In this document: positions 22,378 through 34,083 of the stretch, in pieces
How the letters are laid out: every line of letters starts with the position of its first letter
Position numbering within the stretch: the stretch's first letter is position 1
Source: Loripinus fragilis
Taxonomy: Eukaryota; Mollusca; Bivalvia; Lucinida; Lucinidae
Length of the DNA stretch: 64,000 bases
Direction of reading: 5' to 3'
NCBI GenBank assembly: GCA_964019695.1
Contig: OZ026517.1
Location: 73,738,665-73,802,664, forward strand
Translations under genes and position numbers: made by a program
Notes under the pieces: generated by a model
Database searches by the model: none
What the model was told of the DNA's origin: nothing
Seen by the model: only the letters and a program-made list of their open reading frames with translations

Positions 22378-22500
22378 ACAATCAGGACTTTAGTTATGAG
22401 TGCGTACCAAAATAATACTTTTCTTATTTCTCAACCAAAACATATGTTGTGGGTACTCAAAAGAACCGTCTCAAAACATATGTTAAAACTGATGGGTAAG
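22378..22500 (-). repeat. Family H, copy 2 (hairpin half lost)
   Basis: The order GAGTGCGTACC, TTATTTCTCAACCAAAACAT, GTGGGTACTCAAAAGAACCG, then directly AAAACATATGTT and GATGGGTAAG, matches the other two H copies. One arm of the palindrome is deleted, as expected from replication slippage across a hairpin. Confidence 0.6.
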
Positions 22501-22679
22501 AAAGTATTAACAATTTTACGCTCAAAAATTCTGTTTATCTAAACCTATGAATATGCTCATAATATAATTTCAGACAAAAATAGCTAAATGTGCTGTAATA
22601 CTTTTGGATAAAAAGCTCATTTCGAGTTTTGATTTTTGTTTGATTTGATTCTTTACATCAACAATCTTTCAGTTATTTC

Positions 22680-22830
22680 GAGACGGATCTTCCTGGGTTG
22701 AACCGATACTAAGCTATAGCTAGGATTAATGTGTCTTGCTCAAGGACACAACGTAGTGACGTCGGTGAGGCTCGAACCCGTGGCCCCTCGGTCTCGAGTT
22801 AAGCACTCTACCACTGCGCTCCCTCTACTT
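22680..22830 (-). repeat. tRNA-derived SINE, minus strand
   Basis: On the minus strand an A-box-like GCGCAGTGGTAGAGTGC (22803-22819) and a B box GGGTTCGAGCC (22769-22779) are correctly spaced as in a tRNA head. They are followed by a GTGTCCTTGAGCAAGACAC core (22731-22749) of the sort shared by many animal SINEs. It would be transcribed by RNA polymerase III and moved by LINE machinery. The 3' tail is not clear. Confidence 0.75.
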
Positions 22831-22930
22831 GACTTGTACCACATCTGACACCTTCCTTATGAAATAAGACTAAATGAACTTAAATTACGACCACTTACTC
22901 ATAAAAGCGATTCAAACATTTAAAATAGTT

Positions 22931-22966
22931 TGATTGTTTGTTTGCCTGTCTGTCTGTTTGTTTGTT
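22931..22966 (+). repeat. TTTG/TCTG microsatellite
   Basis: A short run of imperfect TTTG and TCTG tetranucleotides. Confidence 0.7.
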
Positions 22967-23185
22967 AGGTGCTTAATGACGCATCAACCTTTGTGGGCCA
23001 TTAGCGTCCTACAGTATTAGATTAAACATGATTCGTGTAGAAAAAGAAAATGTATAATACAACGTTAAAATATCTGCACTAAATTTAAAAAAAAAATACT
23101 AAAAGGACTGGATGACTGTCCCATCGATGCTCACTTCAATAAGAGAGGTCATTTACTGGAATAGGAAAAACCAATATGTACTAAA

Positions 23186-23424
23186 TGAGCCGCGGCATGA
23201 GATTTCCAACAATTTGGCATTTTGACAAGTGTAGACTCAGACGTGCCTCTGCAACCTCCTTTTAAGCTTAGAAGCTCCAAATAGAGTTCAGTCAGTAGCT
23301 TAATAATCATAGAATACTCAAGCGGCTAGCAAAGGCTCTGATCAGTCTGCGCGTATGCGCAGGCTGATCAGAGGCTTTGCTGGTCGCAAATACCACATTG
23401 TTGGAAATCTCATGCACTGGCTCA
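23186..23424. mobile_element. Family G MITE, copy 1 (239 bp)
   Basis: The ends TGAGCCGCGGCATGAGATTT and the inverted ATCTCATGCACTGGCTCA surround a body with a central GCGCGTATGCGCAGGCTGATC segment. It is the same length as copies at 26574 and 49844. Flanking bases are AA, not TA, so the target duplication has decayed here. Confidence 0.8.
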
Positions 23425-23429
23425 AATCA

Positions 23430-24540
23430 TTCACTCAGAATCTGTTTTCTCATCGTATAATTGATATGTAAAACAACCTACCCCAGAAAGTTTTAAATGC
23501 AGAAAGTGTAAATTGTTTCAAGTCTAGATTGGACAGTCTCTGGAATGGTGATAGTGTATATGATTATTGACCTTTACAGTTCATACCATTTTATATGAAT
23601 ATAGACTTTTAATATCAGTATCAGTCTTTAATACAAGAACCATTATTCGTTTTCGCGAAGTTACTTGGCAATCATTACTTAGGCCGAGATTTACTTTATG
23701 AATTGATTTACGGGATAATATTGGAGGGGACGAAATAAACATAAAATAAAAAGATGAAGAAAGCTTCAGCTGGTCAAATAAAAGTAAATTCTCATTTAGG
23801 ATACAGGTAATATATATTCTTTAAAAACAGTGATGGTCGAGATACAAAATAAAAATAAAATTGAAAATGGCAATTTTATTTTTCTGGAGGGGCTAAATTC
23901 TAGAGTAGAAGGCTCTCACGTAAATAATAATAATAATCTGGCCTTAGCAATCATGAATTAGTCACCAGATCAGTCTTAAAGAGGCAATAGACGACCAAAA
24001 GTTAGCAGTATCACAATATGCTCGCAAAAGGATAGGCTAAAAAGGACTTATTTTTACAGGTGAGTCCAACAACGATCTTCATCTTCAAGGTATGACACCC
24101 CGAAGGCACGTTTTCACGCGTCAAAGCCCATATGCATACTGCGTTTCATTTACAAACACTTCATACCAGCGATACGAATTGAGGAAACAAACTGTTTGGC
24201 ACGTTTTACATTGAATAGAACATTTCCCTAATTTGTAATGATATCCACGTAATGTTCGGTGTTCAGGAACTTGATGTCTGTACATGTTGTCTCATATAAA
24301 CAAAACTGAAGCAACTCTTTACTCAAAGAAATTCATAACATTTTAGATTTATGTGGGTGTTTATGTAAATGGACAATTTCCACAGAAGACTAGAGATCTG
24401 CACCAGCTCGGTCTTTTTTTGTTTTCAGAAATCTTCTCAACTAAAGAATATTACCGGAATAAACAACACAGTTGCTTCAACTGGTGAAGTTTTAAATGCT
24501 TTCAATATCTGTACTGTGACGTACGGTATTTTCTGCCTGC
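23430..24540. other. No feature recognised
   Basis: Unassigned AT-rich sequence; no gene or shared repeat supported. Confidence 0.35.
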
Positions 24541-24545
24541 GAGTA

Positions 24546-24739
24546 CAGTAAAACCTGTCTTAAGCGGCCACTCAAGAATAGACAAAACAAAGTTAGTACT
24601 GACAAATGGTAGCTTAATGAAGGTCGAAAGTATTGAAAAATGTTCCCTTTGGAGCATTCTGCAATACGTTTGACCTTCATTTAGGGATAATTGGTGTTGG
24701 TGGGTTTATTTGAGTGGCCGCTCAAGATAGGTTTTACTG
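24546..24739. mobile_element. 194-bp pogo/Tigger-like MITE
   Basis: The ends CAGTAAAACCTGTCTTAAGC and the inverted GATAGGTTTTACTG are flanked by TA on both sides, and the repeat extends through GGCCACTCAA. CAGTAAAACC is the hallmark end of pogo/Tigger-type Tc1/mariner elements. A decayed relative is at 55071-55208. Confidence 0.82.
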
Positions 24740-24912
24740 TATACTGCATAATGCGCTTCATTTACAAGCACTTCACTACAGCGAGGAAAACTTTGATTTT
24801 CACAAAATAAAGGCAAAAAAATACTGTAAACACTAAACAATAAAGAATAACCGAAACATCATTGGCTAAACCACAAAAGCAACAAACACATAGAGTTAGC
24901 TCCTGTTATATA

Positions 24913-25961
24913 TACTGAGACAAACTTCTAATATGTCACCTAACATTTTACGCTAGTTGAGAAAGTCAAACGTAGGCTATACAAAATTCATGGTTTTATA
25001 AATGAAGCAATACTTTGCAGAGACTCTGCCAGTTAGACGTGCACTTCGTGCATGGATGAAGTTAGAGAAAAGGTACCATCATTTCAAAAAGTCTCACATT
25101 TTCTTTGACATAAATATTCAACAGAGACGTTATCAATTTACGCTTTTTTGTTTGAAGATGTTACTGACCACCGTGATTTAAGAAGATTAAACTTCAATAG
25201 TTTTGTTTCCATAGGACTGTTCGGTTTCGTTACACAATAACATAAGACAAACAATTTTAGCAGCTTTATCATAGATTTTCTGCTTTAAGCTTGCAGTTTA
25301 CATACAAAATTTGTATTGCTCTGTACATTTTATTATCAGCGACACGGCATTGAAATTGTCAGCGATTATTTATTATTACCAGACGCCGCCGTTCTTTTTT
25401 GAGAATTAAAAAAAAAACAAAAACATAATGCCATCAAATTGAAGCTTAAACGTTCACATTGAAACCGGAAGTGTGCGGTAGTCGTAAAATTTGAATAATC
25501 AAAAATGAACTAATCTAGCTTCTTTGGGTTTGGCCCACAGTGCTCTGATAAAATAAAGTGCATTTAACAGTTTGGGCATGAGCTACTGATGACTTTGAGC
25601 TACTGATGACTTTCAAAAATCTCGAAAAAAAATCGAAATTGCAATACTTTTAAAAATGCGTAAAAAATCTACCATAAGCAAAATTTCAGCAGTTTTTAAG
25701 TGTTTTTCAAGTCAAGTAGACCAGTTTGTAACCACAAGCACTTCATGTTTTTAAACTACTCTCAAATCCATGTTTTCTAAAAAAGGAGATTTTTTTATTT
25801 TTAATCCAAAAAGTTTGGAGTAAGAGAAAACTGTTCTGAAAAAATGCTAAACTTTCGCCCATTAAACTGCACATATTTAGGCAAAATTTCATTTCAATTT
25901 TATTAGCGTTTGGTCAGAAATAACGAGTTGAAAAGTGAAAGATTAGAATTTGGTTTAAGTT
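24913..25961 (-). mobile_element. Family M, copy 2 (minus)
   Basis: Diverged ends (ACTGAGACAAACTTCTAA on the left, TTAGAATTTGGTTTAAG on the right) and shared interior blocks (AAGGTACC...CATTTCAAAAAGT, TTATTATCAGCGACACGG, TTTTCAAGTC) identify this as an inverted copy of the element at 12435. It is strongly decayed. Confidence 0.65.
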
Positions 25962-25964
25962 TAC

Positions 25965-26570
25965 ATGCACTTTGTCCCGTTTGTTCTAGTTGCAATTATG
26001 TAGTGCTTTCGCAAAATAAAGACATAAAATGGCAATCATATGCAATGTTCGAATAAAAGCAAAGTAATATACATTCCTGACCAAACCGCAACTAAAGACA
26101 AACTCCAGTTTAGCTGTGGTGGTTCTAAATTGTAACAATTATGCAGCACATCTGAGCAAAACGGAACAGTGACCAAACTGTAAAAGATGTTCGACCCGCT
26201 CGAGCTGTAGAATCTTAATTATATAGTGTTGCCAAATCGTTTGAAAGAAAATCGTAATAACATTCTTTAAATGGGTTCTAAACCAATCCGGCTGTAAGTT
26301 GCATTGCTTCTAAGAAATTAATTTGTAGCGGAGCCGTTATTTCCTGTGATCCAATCTATTCAGGAATGATTTGATGCAGACGAGTATTAGTTCTAGGAGA
26401 CATTTGGCAAAAACACATCTAGTCACAAAAAAACTTGGCTGATGTAATATGATTTTGGATTACGAACAGACTCTTAGTTAAAATCAACTGACCGTAATGT
26501 GCACGACCCGCTGTGAACGTAGATCTCAGAAACATGTATTTAAAAGTTAAAACCAGTTTGTACTGCTCTG
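25965..26570. other. No feature recognised
   Basis: Unassigned sequence between an M and a G element. Confidence 0.35.
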
Positions 26571-26573
26571 ATA

Positions 26574-26811
26574 TGAGCCAATGCATGAGATTTCCAACAA
26601 TTGACATTTTTACATTTGTAGACTCAGATGGGTCTATGCAGCCTCCTTTTAAGCTTAGAAACTCCAAATGGTGTTCAGTCAGTAGCTTAACAATCATAGA
26701 ATACTCAATCGACTAGCAAAGGCTCTGATCAGACTGCGCGTATGCACAGGCTGATCTGAGGCTTTGCTGGTCGCACATACCACATTGTTGGAAATCTCAT
26801 GCACTGGCTCA
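26574..26811. mobile_element. Family G MITE, copy 2 (238 bp)
   Basis: The TGAGCC...GGCTCA ends are flanked by TA at 26572-26573 and 26812-26813. The body matches copy 1 closely, including the GTAGACTCAGA and TCTGATCAGACTGCG blocks. The minus-strand ORF crossing this copy is incidental; a similar frame occurs in copy 3. Confidence 0.85.
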
Positions 26812-26814
26812 TAT

Positions 26815-27735
26815 CGTAGAGACTAAAGAAGGGGTAAGCATCATCGGTTGATAAATTGCAGTTGAGGTTATACTTTTCACCCATGCTTTGTATGAGTTTT
26901 CTTTCTTGTTGTGACACTCAAGATGCGCGATCGTTGAGAAAGAAAACATGCCTTAACAGCCTATTATCTCTTCTCAAATGTGTGTTTTACTCATATGATG
27001 CTATTTCGCTGAGACCTTTGAATTGTTTTCATGTTTTCTTCTAGCTGAGGCTGAATGTGTGATGAATTATCCGTCAATCTTGAGATGTTGATTTCAAGTT
27101 TTGTCTTCTAGAAAACAACATCAATTGAATTGTTTTGTTTTAATATGGAAATACATGTACACTTTTATCTGCTATTTAAGGCATCGATGGCACGGAACTC
27201 TCTGTAAAATATCCCCATGAGTGTATAAGTGATCAAATATATTCTAAAATATAGTATTTTACTACACAGTCTGTCAGACATGTGTGAGGTACATTTGTAC
27301 TGTGCTTGGGCTGGAGTAAATCCTCCTGTGGCTCTTCTGATGTATTAACCTTGAGTTTACTTCCCAACGGCGAGTTTCGTTTCCTCTTTTTAGAAGAAAT
27401 AATTTCAAGTTAAATAATCTGCCTTGTATGTTTTCTGCTTAGGGCTGTAGCGTTGCACTTAGAGCAAACATTACCATATACACCGCTTAAGAACTTGTCA
27501 GACGCTTCGAAGGCTTAACGCACCTAGTTATTTCATGTGTGCACACATTTGTATCGTGCAATACTGTTTAGACGTTAAATACATGCTGTACAGGCATATA
27601 TACTTGAACGCATTCTAACATACCCCTTTCAAATTTTAAGTCTTAGGCCTCACCTCATACATGTAATAGTACAACAAAAAAAAGATTTTGCTAGCAGCGA
27701 GATTTATGCATAGTGTAGAGTAGCACATACAAGAT
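26815..27735. other. No feature recognised
   Basis: Unassigned sequence; no gene or shared repeat supported. Confidence 0.35.
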
Positions 27736-27738
27736 GGG

Positions 27739-29136
27739 CGCAAAATAATATTCTAATCGGTCACCTTACATTATTACGCTAGTTCAGAAAGTAAAACAAA
27801 GGGTATACAAAAATCATGCTTCTATAAATGAAGCAATACTTTGCCTAGACTATGCAAATTATTTCATTTAAAAATGACGTTTACTTCTTGCACGGTCGAA
27901 GTTAGAGAAAAGGTACCCTCATTTCAAAAAGTCACACCTTTTCTACGATATAAAATATTCAACAGAGACGCTATTAATTTAAATTTTTACTTGTGTGAAG
28001 ATTTTACTGACTACCGTGATTGAAGAAGACTAAACCTCAAAGGTTTTGTTTCGGTAGGACTGTTCGGTTTTGCTACACAATAAAATAAATTTAGCAGCTT
28101 CACCATAGAAATTCAGATTTATTTTTGCAATTTACATTCAAAATTTGCTTTGCTCTGTACGCTTTATTATCAGCGACACGGAATCGAAATTTTCAGCAAT
28201 AATTCAATATCACCAGGCGTCACCATTCTTTTTTGAAAATTAAAAAAAACCCATTGCCATCAGATTAAACTTTAAACTTTCACATTGATTCCGGAAGTGT
28301 GCTGTAGTCCTAAAATTCAATCGTCAAAATTGACAAATCAAGTTCTACTGTATTTGGACTACAGCGTACAGATAAAAAGTGCATTTAATAATTTTAGCAT
28401 GAGCTACTGATGAATTTCAGAAATGTCGAAAAAAATCGAAAAAGGCAATACTTTTCAAAATGCGTAAAAAATAAACCATGAGGCCGACCTTAAAATGTTG
28501 GTTTGCCGTGCTCCTGCCTACCCACCCAAAACAGGCCCTACCCCCAAAAAATATTGCCTTTTTGAGAATCTTTTCTATATTTATTTTTATCTAATTCTGT
28601 TCACAAACCCTTCTTTAAAATCATTAAAAGCTGTATTTTGATTGAAGAACGGTTACAAAGACTGTTATTTTATGCATTCTAACCTTATATACAGCATTTG
28701 TAGACCTCTAAAAGTGATAGTAAGGAGGTCATAAAATTATGCTAAATTTCTAAAAAGAAGAAAAAAAACCTACCTACCTACCTACCCAAACTGAATATGG
28801 TTGGGTAGGAGCACGGCAAACAAATATTATATTTTTTAAGGATGGCCTAAGCAAAGTTTCAACTGTTTAGTGTTTTTCAAGTCGTGTAGACTAGTTTGTA
28901 ACCACATACACTTCAGCTGTTTGAAAAACCACCATCAAATCCATTTTTTCTTTAAACAGTGGATTTTTGCATTTTTAACTCAAAAAATTTGGAGTAAAAG
29001 AAAATTGTCTAGAAGCAACGCTTAACTTTTGCCCATTAAAGTGCACATATTTAGACAAAAGTTCATTTAAATCTTATTAATGATTGGTCAGTAATATTAG
29101 GTTTGAAAAATGACCAATTAGAACTTGGTTTCAGCT
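27739..29136 (-). mobile_element. Family M, copy 3 (minus), with nested insertion
   Basis: The interior aligns with copy 2 through GAAGTTAGAGAAAAGGTACC, TTATTATCAGCGACACGG and TGAGCTACTGATGA blocks. The ends resemble TTCTAATCGGTCACC and TGACCAATTAGAACTTGG. It carries the 366-bp element at 28482-28847, so the M copy is older than that insertion. Confidence 0.68.
28482..28847. mobile_element. 366-bp Harbinger-like MITE nested in family M
   Basis: The ends GGCCGACCTTAAAATGTTGG and the inverted TTTTTTAAGGATGGCC extend into a longer repeat (TTTGCCGTGCTCCTGCCTAC and its complement). Flanks are TGA on the left and TAA on the right, where other family M copies have TAA. This fits the 3-bp TWA duplication of PIF/Harbinger with one later change. 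A CCTA microsatellite lies near the right side. Confidence 0.72.
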
Positions 29137-29294
29137 TATATACACCAATCGAAAGTTCTAACCGATCATTTGCAGTTTTTCAAAGCAGGCAATAATTGAG
29201 GCCCACCGTGGTTAACCTGCTCCCGGTATTCAGTTTTATTTACTGTTGAACCCTTATCTTTGCTTCATTTCCTTTTTATATCTTGATTTATATG

Positions 29295-30345
29295 AGATGG
29301 TGCATTGATAAGTTAGGGGTCTTTTATGCAAATCAAACATCTATGTGTCTTGATCCACATCTGAACTAAAGGTGAGGTTAGCGCGACGTGAAACCGCTTT
29401 AAGCCCTCCAGTAAAATATATTCACTGACCGTTCCAATGCGAGCATATGCGATAAATGATGAGATCTCATCAAATATACCGCCAGTCTGATCCATAATCT
29501 GACCATTTCCCGTCAACGTCCACTAGTACAGGTGCGCAGACTCGCGAGAGCCTTCGCTGCCAGCACACACCAGGGTCTTTCTGAAAAAATACCTTGCACA
29601 CACAAACGCACGCACACACTATGGATGAAGACTCAGCCTTATGCCCTGCTGGATACGTTCGTGTTGGCGTTTATTAAAGGGTTTTACGTATATGGGATAA
29701 GTAGACGTCTAGCTGGGCTTCTTATAAACTTTAAAGAAAGTGACTGGACTTGTCATAAATCACTCATACTTAAGAAACGCGTGCCGAAGTTCCAAAGACA
29801 CGTGTGCAAGATTTTATTGCTTTGAAAGAGCCCCCGGGCACTCATTAAAGACCTTTATGCAATTCGGGCCAGCACAAAATAAAATTTATCTTATCACCCG
29901 GTAGACAAATTTAACCATAAATGACACAGTATTGTCAGACTCTTCAATTAATAATTGCCGTCTTTTTCTATTTATCTAATATTTTAACCGATATATAAAA
30001 CTAAAAAGTTCTTTAAAGTGAGATTAACAGTCAGAATGAATGCTGCTTTATATACCGGAAGTAGTCCAATTGCTGGACTAGTGAGCCGATGTCACGTGAT
30101 ACAGGTAAAATCCGATAATGGGAAACTCCTCTATTTGTGGATCATTTATGTTATTTTTGTCTTGTTTTTTTGTCATGCTTTCATGCTCGTCTGTTTATTG
30201 ATGCATTGTGGTCACCTGCTGGTAAAGGGCTGACCTCTTCGCTCTCGTTTGTCATGTTTAATTGTGTGAAGTTGTCACTTTCTCATTGGATGTGGTGCTT
30301 GATTGTATCGATTGGTGATATTTGCCCTTTTTCTTACTTTTGTAA
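29295..30345 (-). repeat. Family A copy in two parts
   Basis: The distal part of family A (29295-29420) and its proximal part (30115-30345) are in the same minus orientation and in the correct order. About 690 bp that are absent from the copy at 5461-5800 separate them. This may be an insertion with unrecognised ends. The 97-codon plus-strand ORF at 29532-29825 inside the spacer resembles nothing I recognise. Confidence 0.5.
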
Positions 30346-30370
30346 ATTAAATTCGTCCCAACCGGTAAAC

Positions 30371-30781
30371 CCCCATTCCACTGGACGGCGATTCCGCTAC
30401 GATTCGAAATTTTGGTCAAAATGACACGAATCGTAACAGAAACGTCGAGAGCGCAGTAGAAGCGCCAAGGTCGTAGTAGAAGCGTATCGGAATTTCAGAT
30501 TCTATATAAAAAGGATACAAAAGCGCAACGAAAGTGTAGCCCCATCACCAAGGTCGAAGCAAGGTCGCAGCTACAGACTAAGCGTAGCCAGATCTTCATT
30601 GTCATAGTGTGATCGTAGCAGGAGCGTAACGGAAGCGTAGTAGAAGCGTAGTGGAAGCGTACTGGAAGTGCCAAGTCCCCAAATCGTGTGGCTGTCTACG
30701 CTTCCGCGGCGATTTGGAATAATTTAGAGAAAATCCTAGATCGCCATGAGCGTAGCGGAATCGCCGTCCAGTGGAATGGGG
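30371..30781. mobile_element. 411-bp TIR element with repeated GAAGCGTA motifs
   Basis: The TIRs are long and essentially perfect: CCCCATTCCACTGGACGGCG onward through ATTCCGCTACG, and the complement ending at 30781. The interior holds about ten copies of a GTAG(T/C)(A/G)GAAGCGTA-like motif, crowded at 30430-30490 and 30600-30670. A G tract follows the right end. The target duplication is not clear. It is non-autonomous; the end sequence is related to the larger element at 58301-59331. Confidence 0.75.
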
Positions 30782-30959
30782 AGGGGGGGGGGGGTTGAGA
30801 GAACATGTTATTTAGAATCATATGCCGAAATAAATATTTAAAAAGAAAATCCCATGGAAAATGCTTTGTCTTGATCAGTATTATTCGGCAAGAAGAATTT
30901 ATTCGGTGGTATTGCAATAGATGGTGTAGAGTTGTCGACGTTTAATTTATAGTAGGGAT

Positions 30960-31670
30960 TATGATATTACTGTCTCATCTAGGTTTTAACCCCTTGTATT
31001 CTGATGAATTTTCCCACACTATTGATACAACAATAATGGGACTGTCAATTTTGTATTTTAAAGCTGCATAGTCTGTAACTTTTGATGTTCTAATTTTGGA
31101 AAAACAGATTCTATTTTTCAAGAATACAGTAAAAATACTCAAATTCAGGTAAACATTTTACCATTTCCATAAAGTTCAACAAATTATATCTATCAAAACA
31201 ACAGCATTTATGCTAAAAATCAACTGTCTAGAATTATTGGAGGGACGCAAATAATTCCTAACAAGAGAAAAATCACCTATTTTTATTAGATAATTCACTG
31301 TTCCATGCAGCTTTTAGCTGTACTGAACTTATTTATTGTGGAAGCATAACTTAATTCTATTTTTACAAATGATTAAAAAAGCAAATATTTTTTTTTCGAA
31401 TAATGATCATAGTTACAGATCTAGTCTCTTTAACAGTTCGCAGATTAGATAGCATCTTCAAAAAATGATGAATTTCTGTCGTTTTAATCTTAGCGAACAG
31501 TGCAGACCCTTATGAAATGCAGCATAAGGCTGCATTTCATCTGGGTCTTTAATGTTTGCCAAAGTACCCATTTAGGGATGGGTTACAATGTAAACATCAG
31601 TCCTGTCATTGGAATTGTTCGACGAACGTTTATATGGCTTGTTTTAACGTCGCATTATGCAATACATCTT
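30960..31670. other. No gene; short module shared with the 14.7-kb palindrome
   Basis: At about 31500-31555 a stem with ATGAAATGCAGCATAAGGCT and its complement resembles the ATGAAATGCCGCAT module of the large palindrome. The rest is unassigned. Confidence 0.4.
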
Positions 31671-31673
31671 CTA

Positions 31674-32906
31674 CGCTGAAACGAAGTTCTAAGTGGCCAC
31701 TTTTCAATTTAATTTTTTTCTGGCTTAGCGCTAATGCTATTTAAATGAATTTTTGCCCAAATATGTGCATTTCAATGGACTAAAGTTAAATGGTACTTTG
31801 AAAGAGTTTTCTATCACTTCACAATTTTTTGGTTCAAAAATGCAAAAGTCAAATGTTTGAAGAAAATAAGGGTTTGAGGGCATTTTTTTCGAATTGAAGT
31901 ACGTGTGATTTCAAACCCGTCTAGCCGACTTGTTCGACTTTTCTGTTTGTTGATGCCTTGTGGTCACCTGCTGGGAAAGGGCTGACCTCTTGACTCTCGT
32001 TTGTGATGTCTAATTGTGACGTTGTCACTTTCTCATTGGTATACTGGGTCAGGTGTGGTGCTTGATTGTATCGATTCCTGATATTTGCCTTCTTTCTTAC
32101 ATTGAAAAAAAACACACACCAAACCTTTGAATATTTGCTTATGAACGATTTTTTTTTATTAAAAACGCTCTTTTTCCACATTTTCCGATATTTTTTAGAA
32201 GAATCAACTACACATACTAATATCATTGTATGGGTTTTATTTTATGTAAACATGTAAGACAAAACACAATACAGCTTGAATAGCCCATTTTTACAGTTAT
32301 TCTTTCAAGACTGGTATCCACTTCCGGTTTTATCGTGAAATTTTTACGGTCATTTAAATGGCATTTATGCCACATATATTTTTGATTTTTTTGAAATAAA
32401 ACAGTGAAGTCTATTCATGAAAAAATAATCGCTGACAATTTCAATGCCGTACCACAGATAATAAAGCGTACAGAGCAATGCAAAGTTGATATGCAAATTG
32501 TATTGTTAAAGCTAAAACTCTTTGATTAAGCTGCTGATAATGGCTGCCTTCATGCTAACGTAGAGGAGAAACGGAGAGTTCAATTGTCATAAAACTTTTG
32601 ATTCTTTTTTTTTATCTTATCTTAGCTCTTATTAACAACTTCAAATTAATTAAAATATAAATGGATAACATATCTGAGGAATATTATATATCAAAGTAAA
32701 AAGTGTGACTTTTGGAAAATGAAGGTACCTTTACTCTAAATTCATCTGCGCAAGATCTACCAGTCATTTTGAAATGAAATACTTTCAGAGTCTCGAAAAA
32801 GCCTTGATATTTTTTATGGAATTAAAATTTTGTAAGAGCGATGTTTACTTTCTGAAAAGGCGCGAAAATGTGAAGGTGGCCACTTTAGTATAACTTCGGT
32901 TCAGTG
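31674..32906 (+). mobile_element. Family M, copy 4, with family A inserted
   Basis: The ends CGCTGAAACGAAGTTCTAAG and the inverted ATAACTTCGGTTCAGTG are flanked by TA on both sides. The body aligns with the copy at 12435 except for 31931-32102, which is family A sequence on the minus strand. Family A therefore arrived later. Confidence 0.78.
31931..32102 (-). repeat. Family A fragment inside family M
   Basis: This minus-orientation piece covers the GGTCACCTGCTGGGAAAGG to GATTCCTGATATTTGCC part of family A. It interrupts the M sequence between a CGACTT and a GAAAAAAACACAC block that are adjacent in the other copy. Confidence 0.65.
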
Positions 32907-32909
32907 TAT

Positions 32910-33465
32910 ACTGAAACAACGGCTACTAACACAATTACCCTCAGGCTCTCTGAAAAAACGTGACTTTGATGAAATAAATTAAAACCAGCCATCGATAGAA
33001 ATGGTACACGTATCTCTTGTTTATCCAGCATAATCCATACCCACCCATCTCCCACTCCCTCATCGAAATTAAAAAAGTAAAGAAAAAAAAGAAGTCAAAG
33101 TAAGTTTAAATTGTGTATTCAAATTATCTCATTTTACACCTTTTTAGCATTATAGGATACTTTGTGATAAAAAAAGGTAATCAAGCATACAAGAAAACAC
33201 ATCTATTGTGTAAAAATATGCATTTTTAAGCCATAAAATAGTTAAAAATGTGCAATTAAACCTAAAAAAGATATGTTTTGCATAAAGCCAAGCTTGTTTG
33301 GATCCGCTGTTTATTCCTGGCATAGAATATTGAAATCGTAAAAATGAATAACTGTCAGATTGATCGTTCACAATGTTTCATACTGTATAATTTGGATTAG
33401 CATAGTCAATGTCGATAAAAGTTTGCCTTTTCACGAGTGCTTTGAGACTTAAGTATAGATGCACT
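32910..33465. other. No feature recognised
   Basis: Unassigned AT-rich sequence. Confidence 0.35.
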
Positions 33466-33467
33466 GC

Positions 33468-33709
33468 GGGGATCCAGAACATTTTGTCAGAGAGGATGTG
33501 GGTGGGATGGGGTTCTGAAATATTTTAGTCATCAGCGTATTTCACAGAGGCCCGAACGGACCTCCACCGAGAAGCAATCGGACCTGAGGGGTCCAACTCT
33601 TCTCGAGGGGGTCCGTACCAGTATTTCTGAGGAGACCTATGGTATCTTGTGATTTTCCAGGGGGTGGGGCGGGGGTTCGGACCTCTTCCCGCCCTCTGAA
33701 TCCGCCCGT
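33468..33709. mobile_element. Family N element, copy 2
   Basis: The left end GGGGATCCAGAACATTTTGT and right end GCCCTCTGAATCCGCCC are inverted relatives. The interior shares the GTATTTCACAGAGGCC.., GAAGCAATCGGACC and GGGGTCC blocks with copy 1 but has only one, decayed palindrome. A minus-strand 135-codon ORF overlaps it and is not considered real. Confidence 0.6.
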
Positions 33710-33711
33710 GC

Positions 33712-34083
33712 ATGCTCAAGCTCAGCAGTATATGGCTAATATATAAACAATTGAATATATCCTGGGAAGTTTCCACCTTGACAGACCAGAAACAATAGAC
33801 CATGATTGAGGCTTGTATAGTGGGTACCAAATATCCCATATCCCTTGAAGTAAACAGTCGAGTATCCTGTATAAGCTGGCAAACATCCCCATAATTAATT
33901 TTTCTAATAATATTCAATATCCCTGAAAGCAACGGAAATAGTGAATACAGTATGCCACATCCATGGAAGTTAAATGGATAGTATCCTATATCCCTGGAAG
34001 TAAAATAGCAAATATCCTGTAACCCTAAAACCTCTATTCAAGTCTCGAGATTAAATTAATCAGACCACAGACCACACAGACAA
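33712..34083. other. No gene; short GGAAGT..ATATCC repeats
   Basis: Several loosely repeated CCCTGGAAGT(T/A)AA...ATATCC phrases occur (33760-34030), suggesting an old degenerate array of about 40 bp next to the 54-bp minisatellite. Confidence 0.45.

Noticed and set aside
29532..29825. 97-codon plus-strand ORF
   Set aside because: No recognisable domain, no splice or homology support, and it lies in the spacer separating two parts of a family A copy.
33525..33932. 135-codon minus-strand ORF
   Set aside because: It overlaps a family N element and reads its G/C-rich end as Pro/Arg; not a plausible gene.
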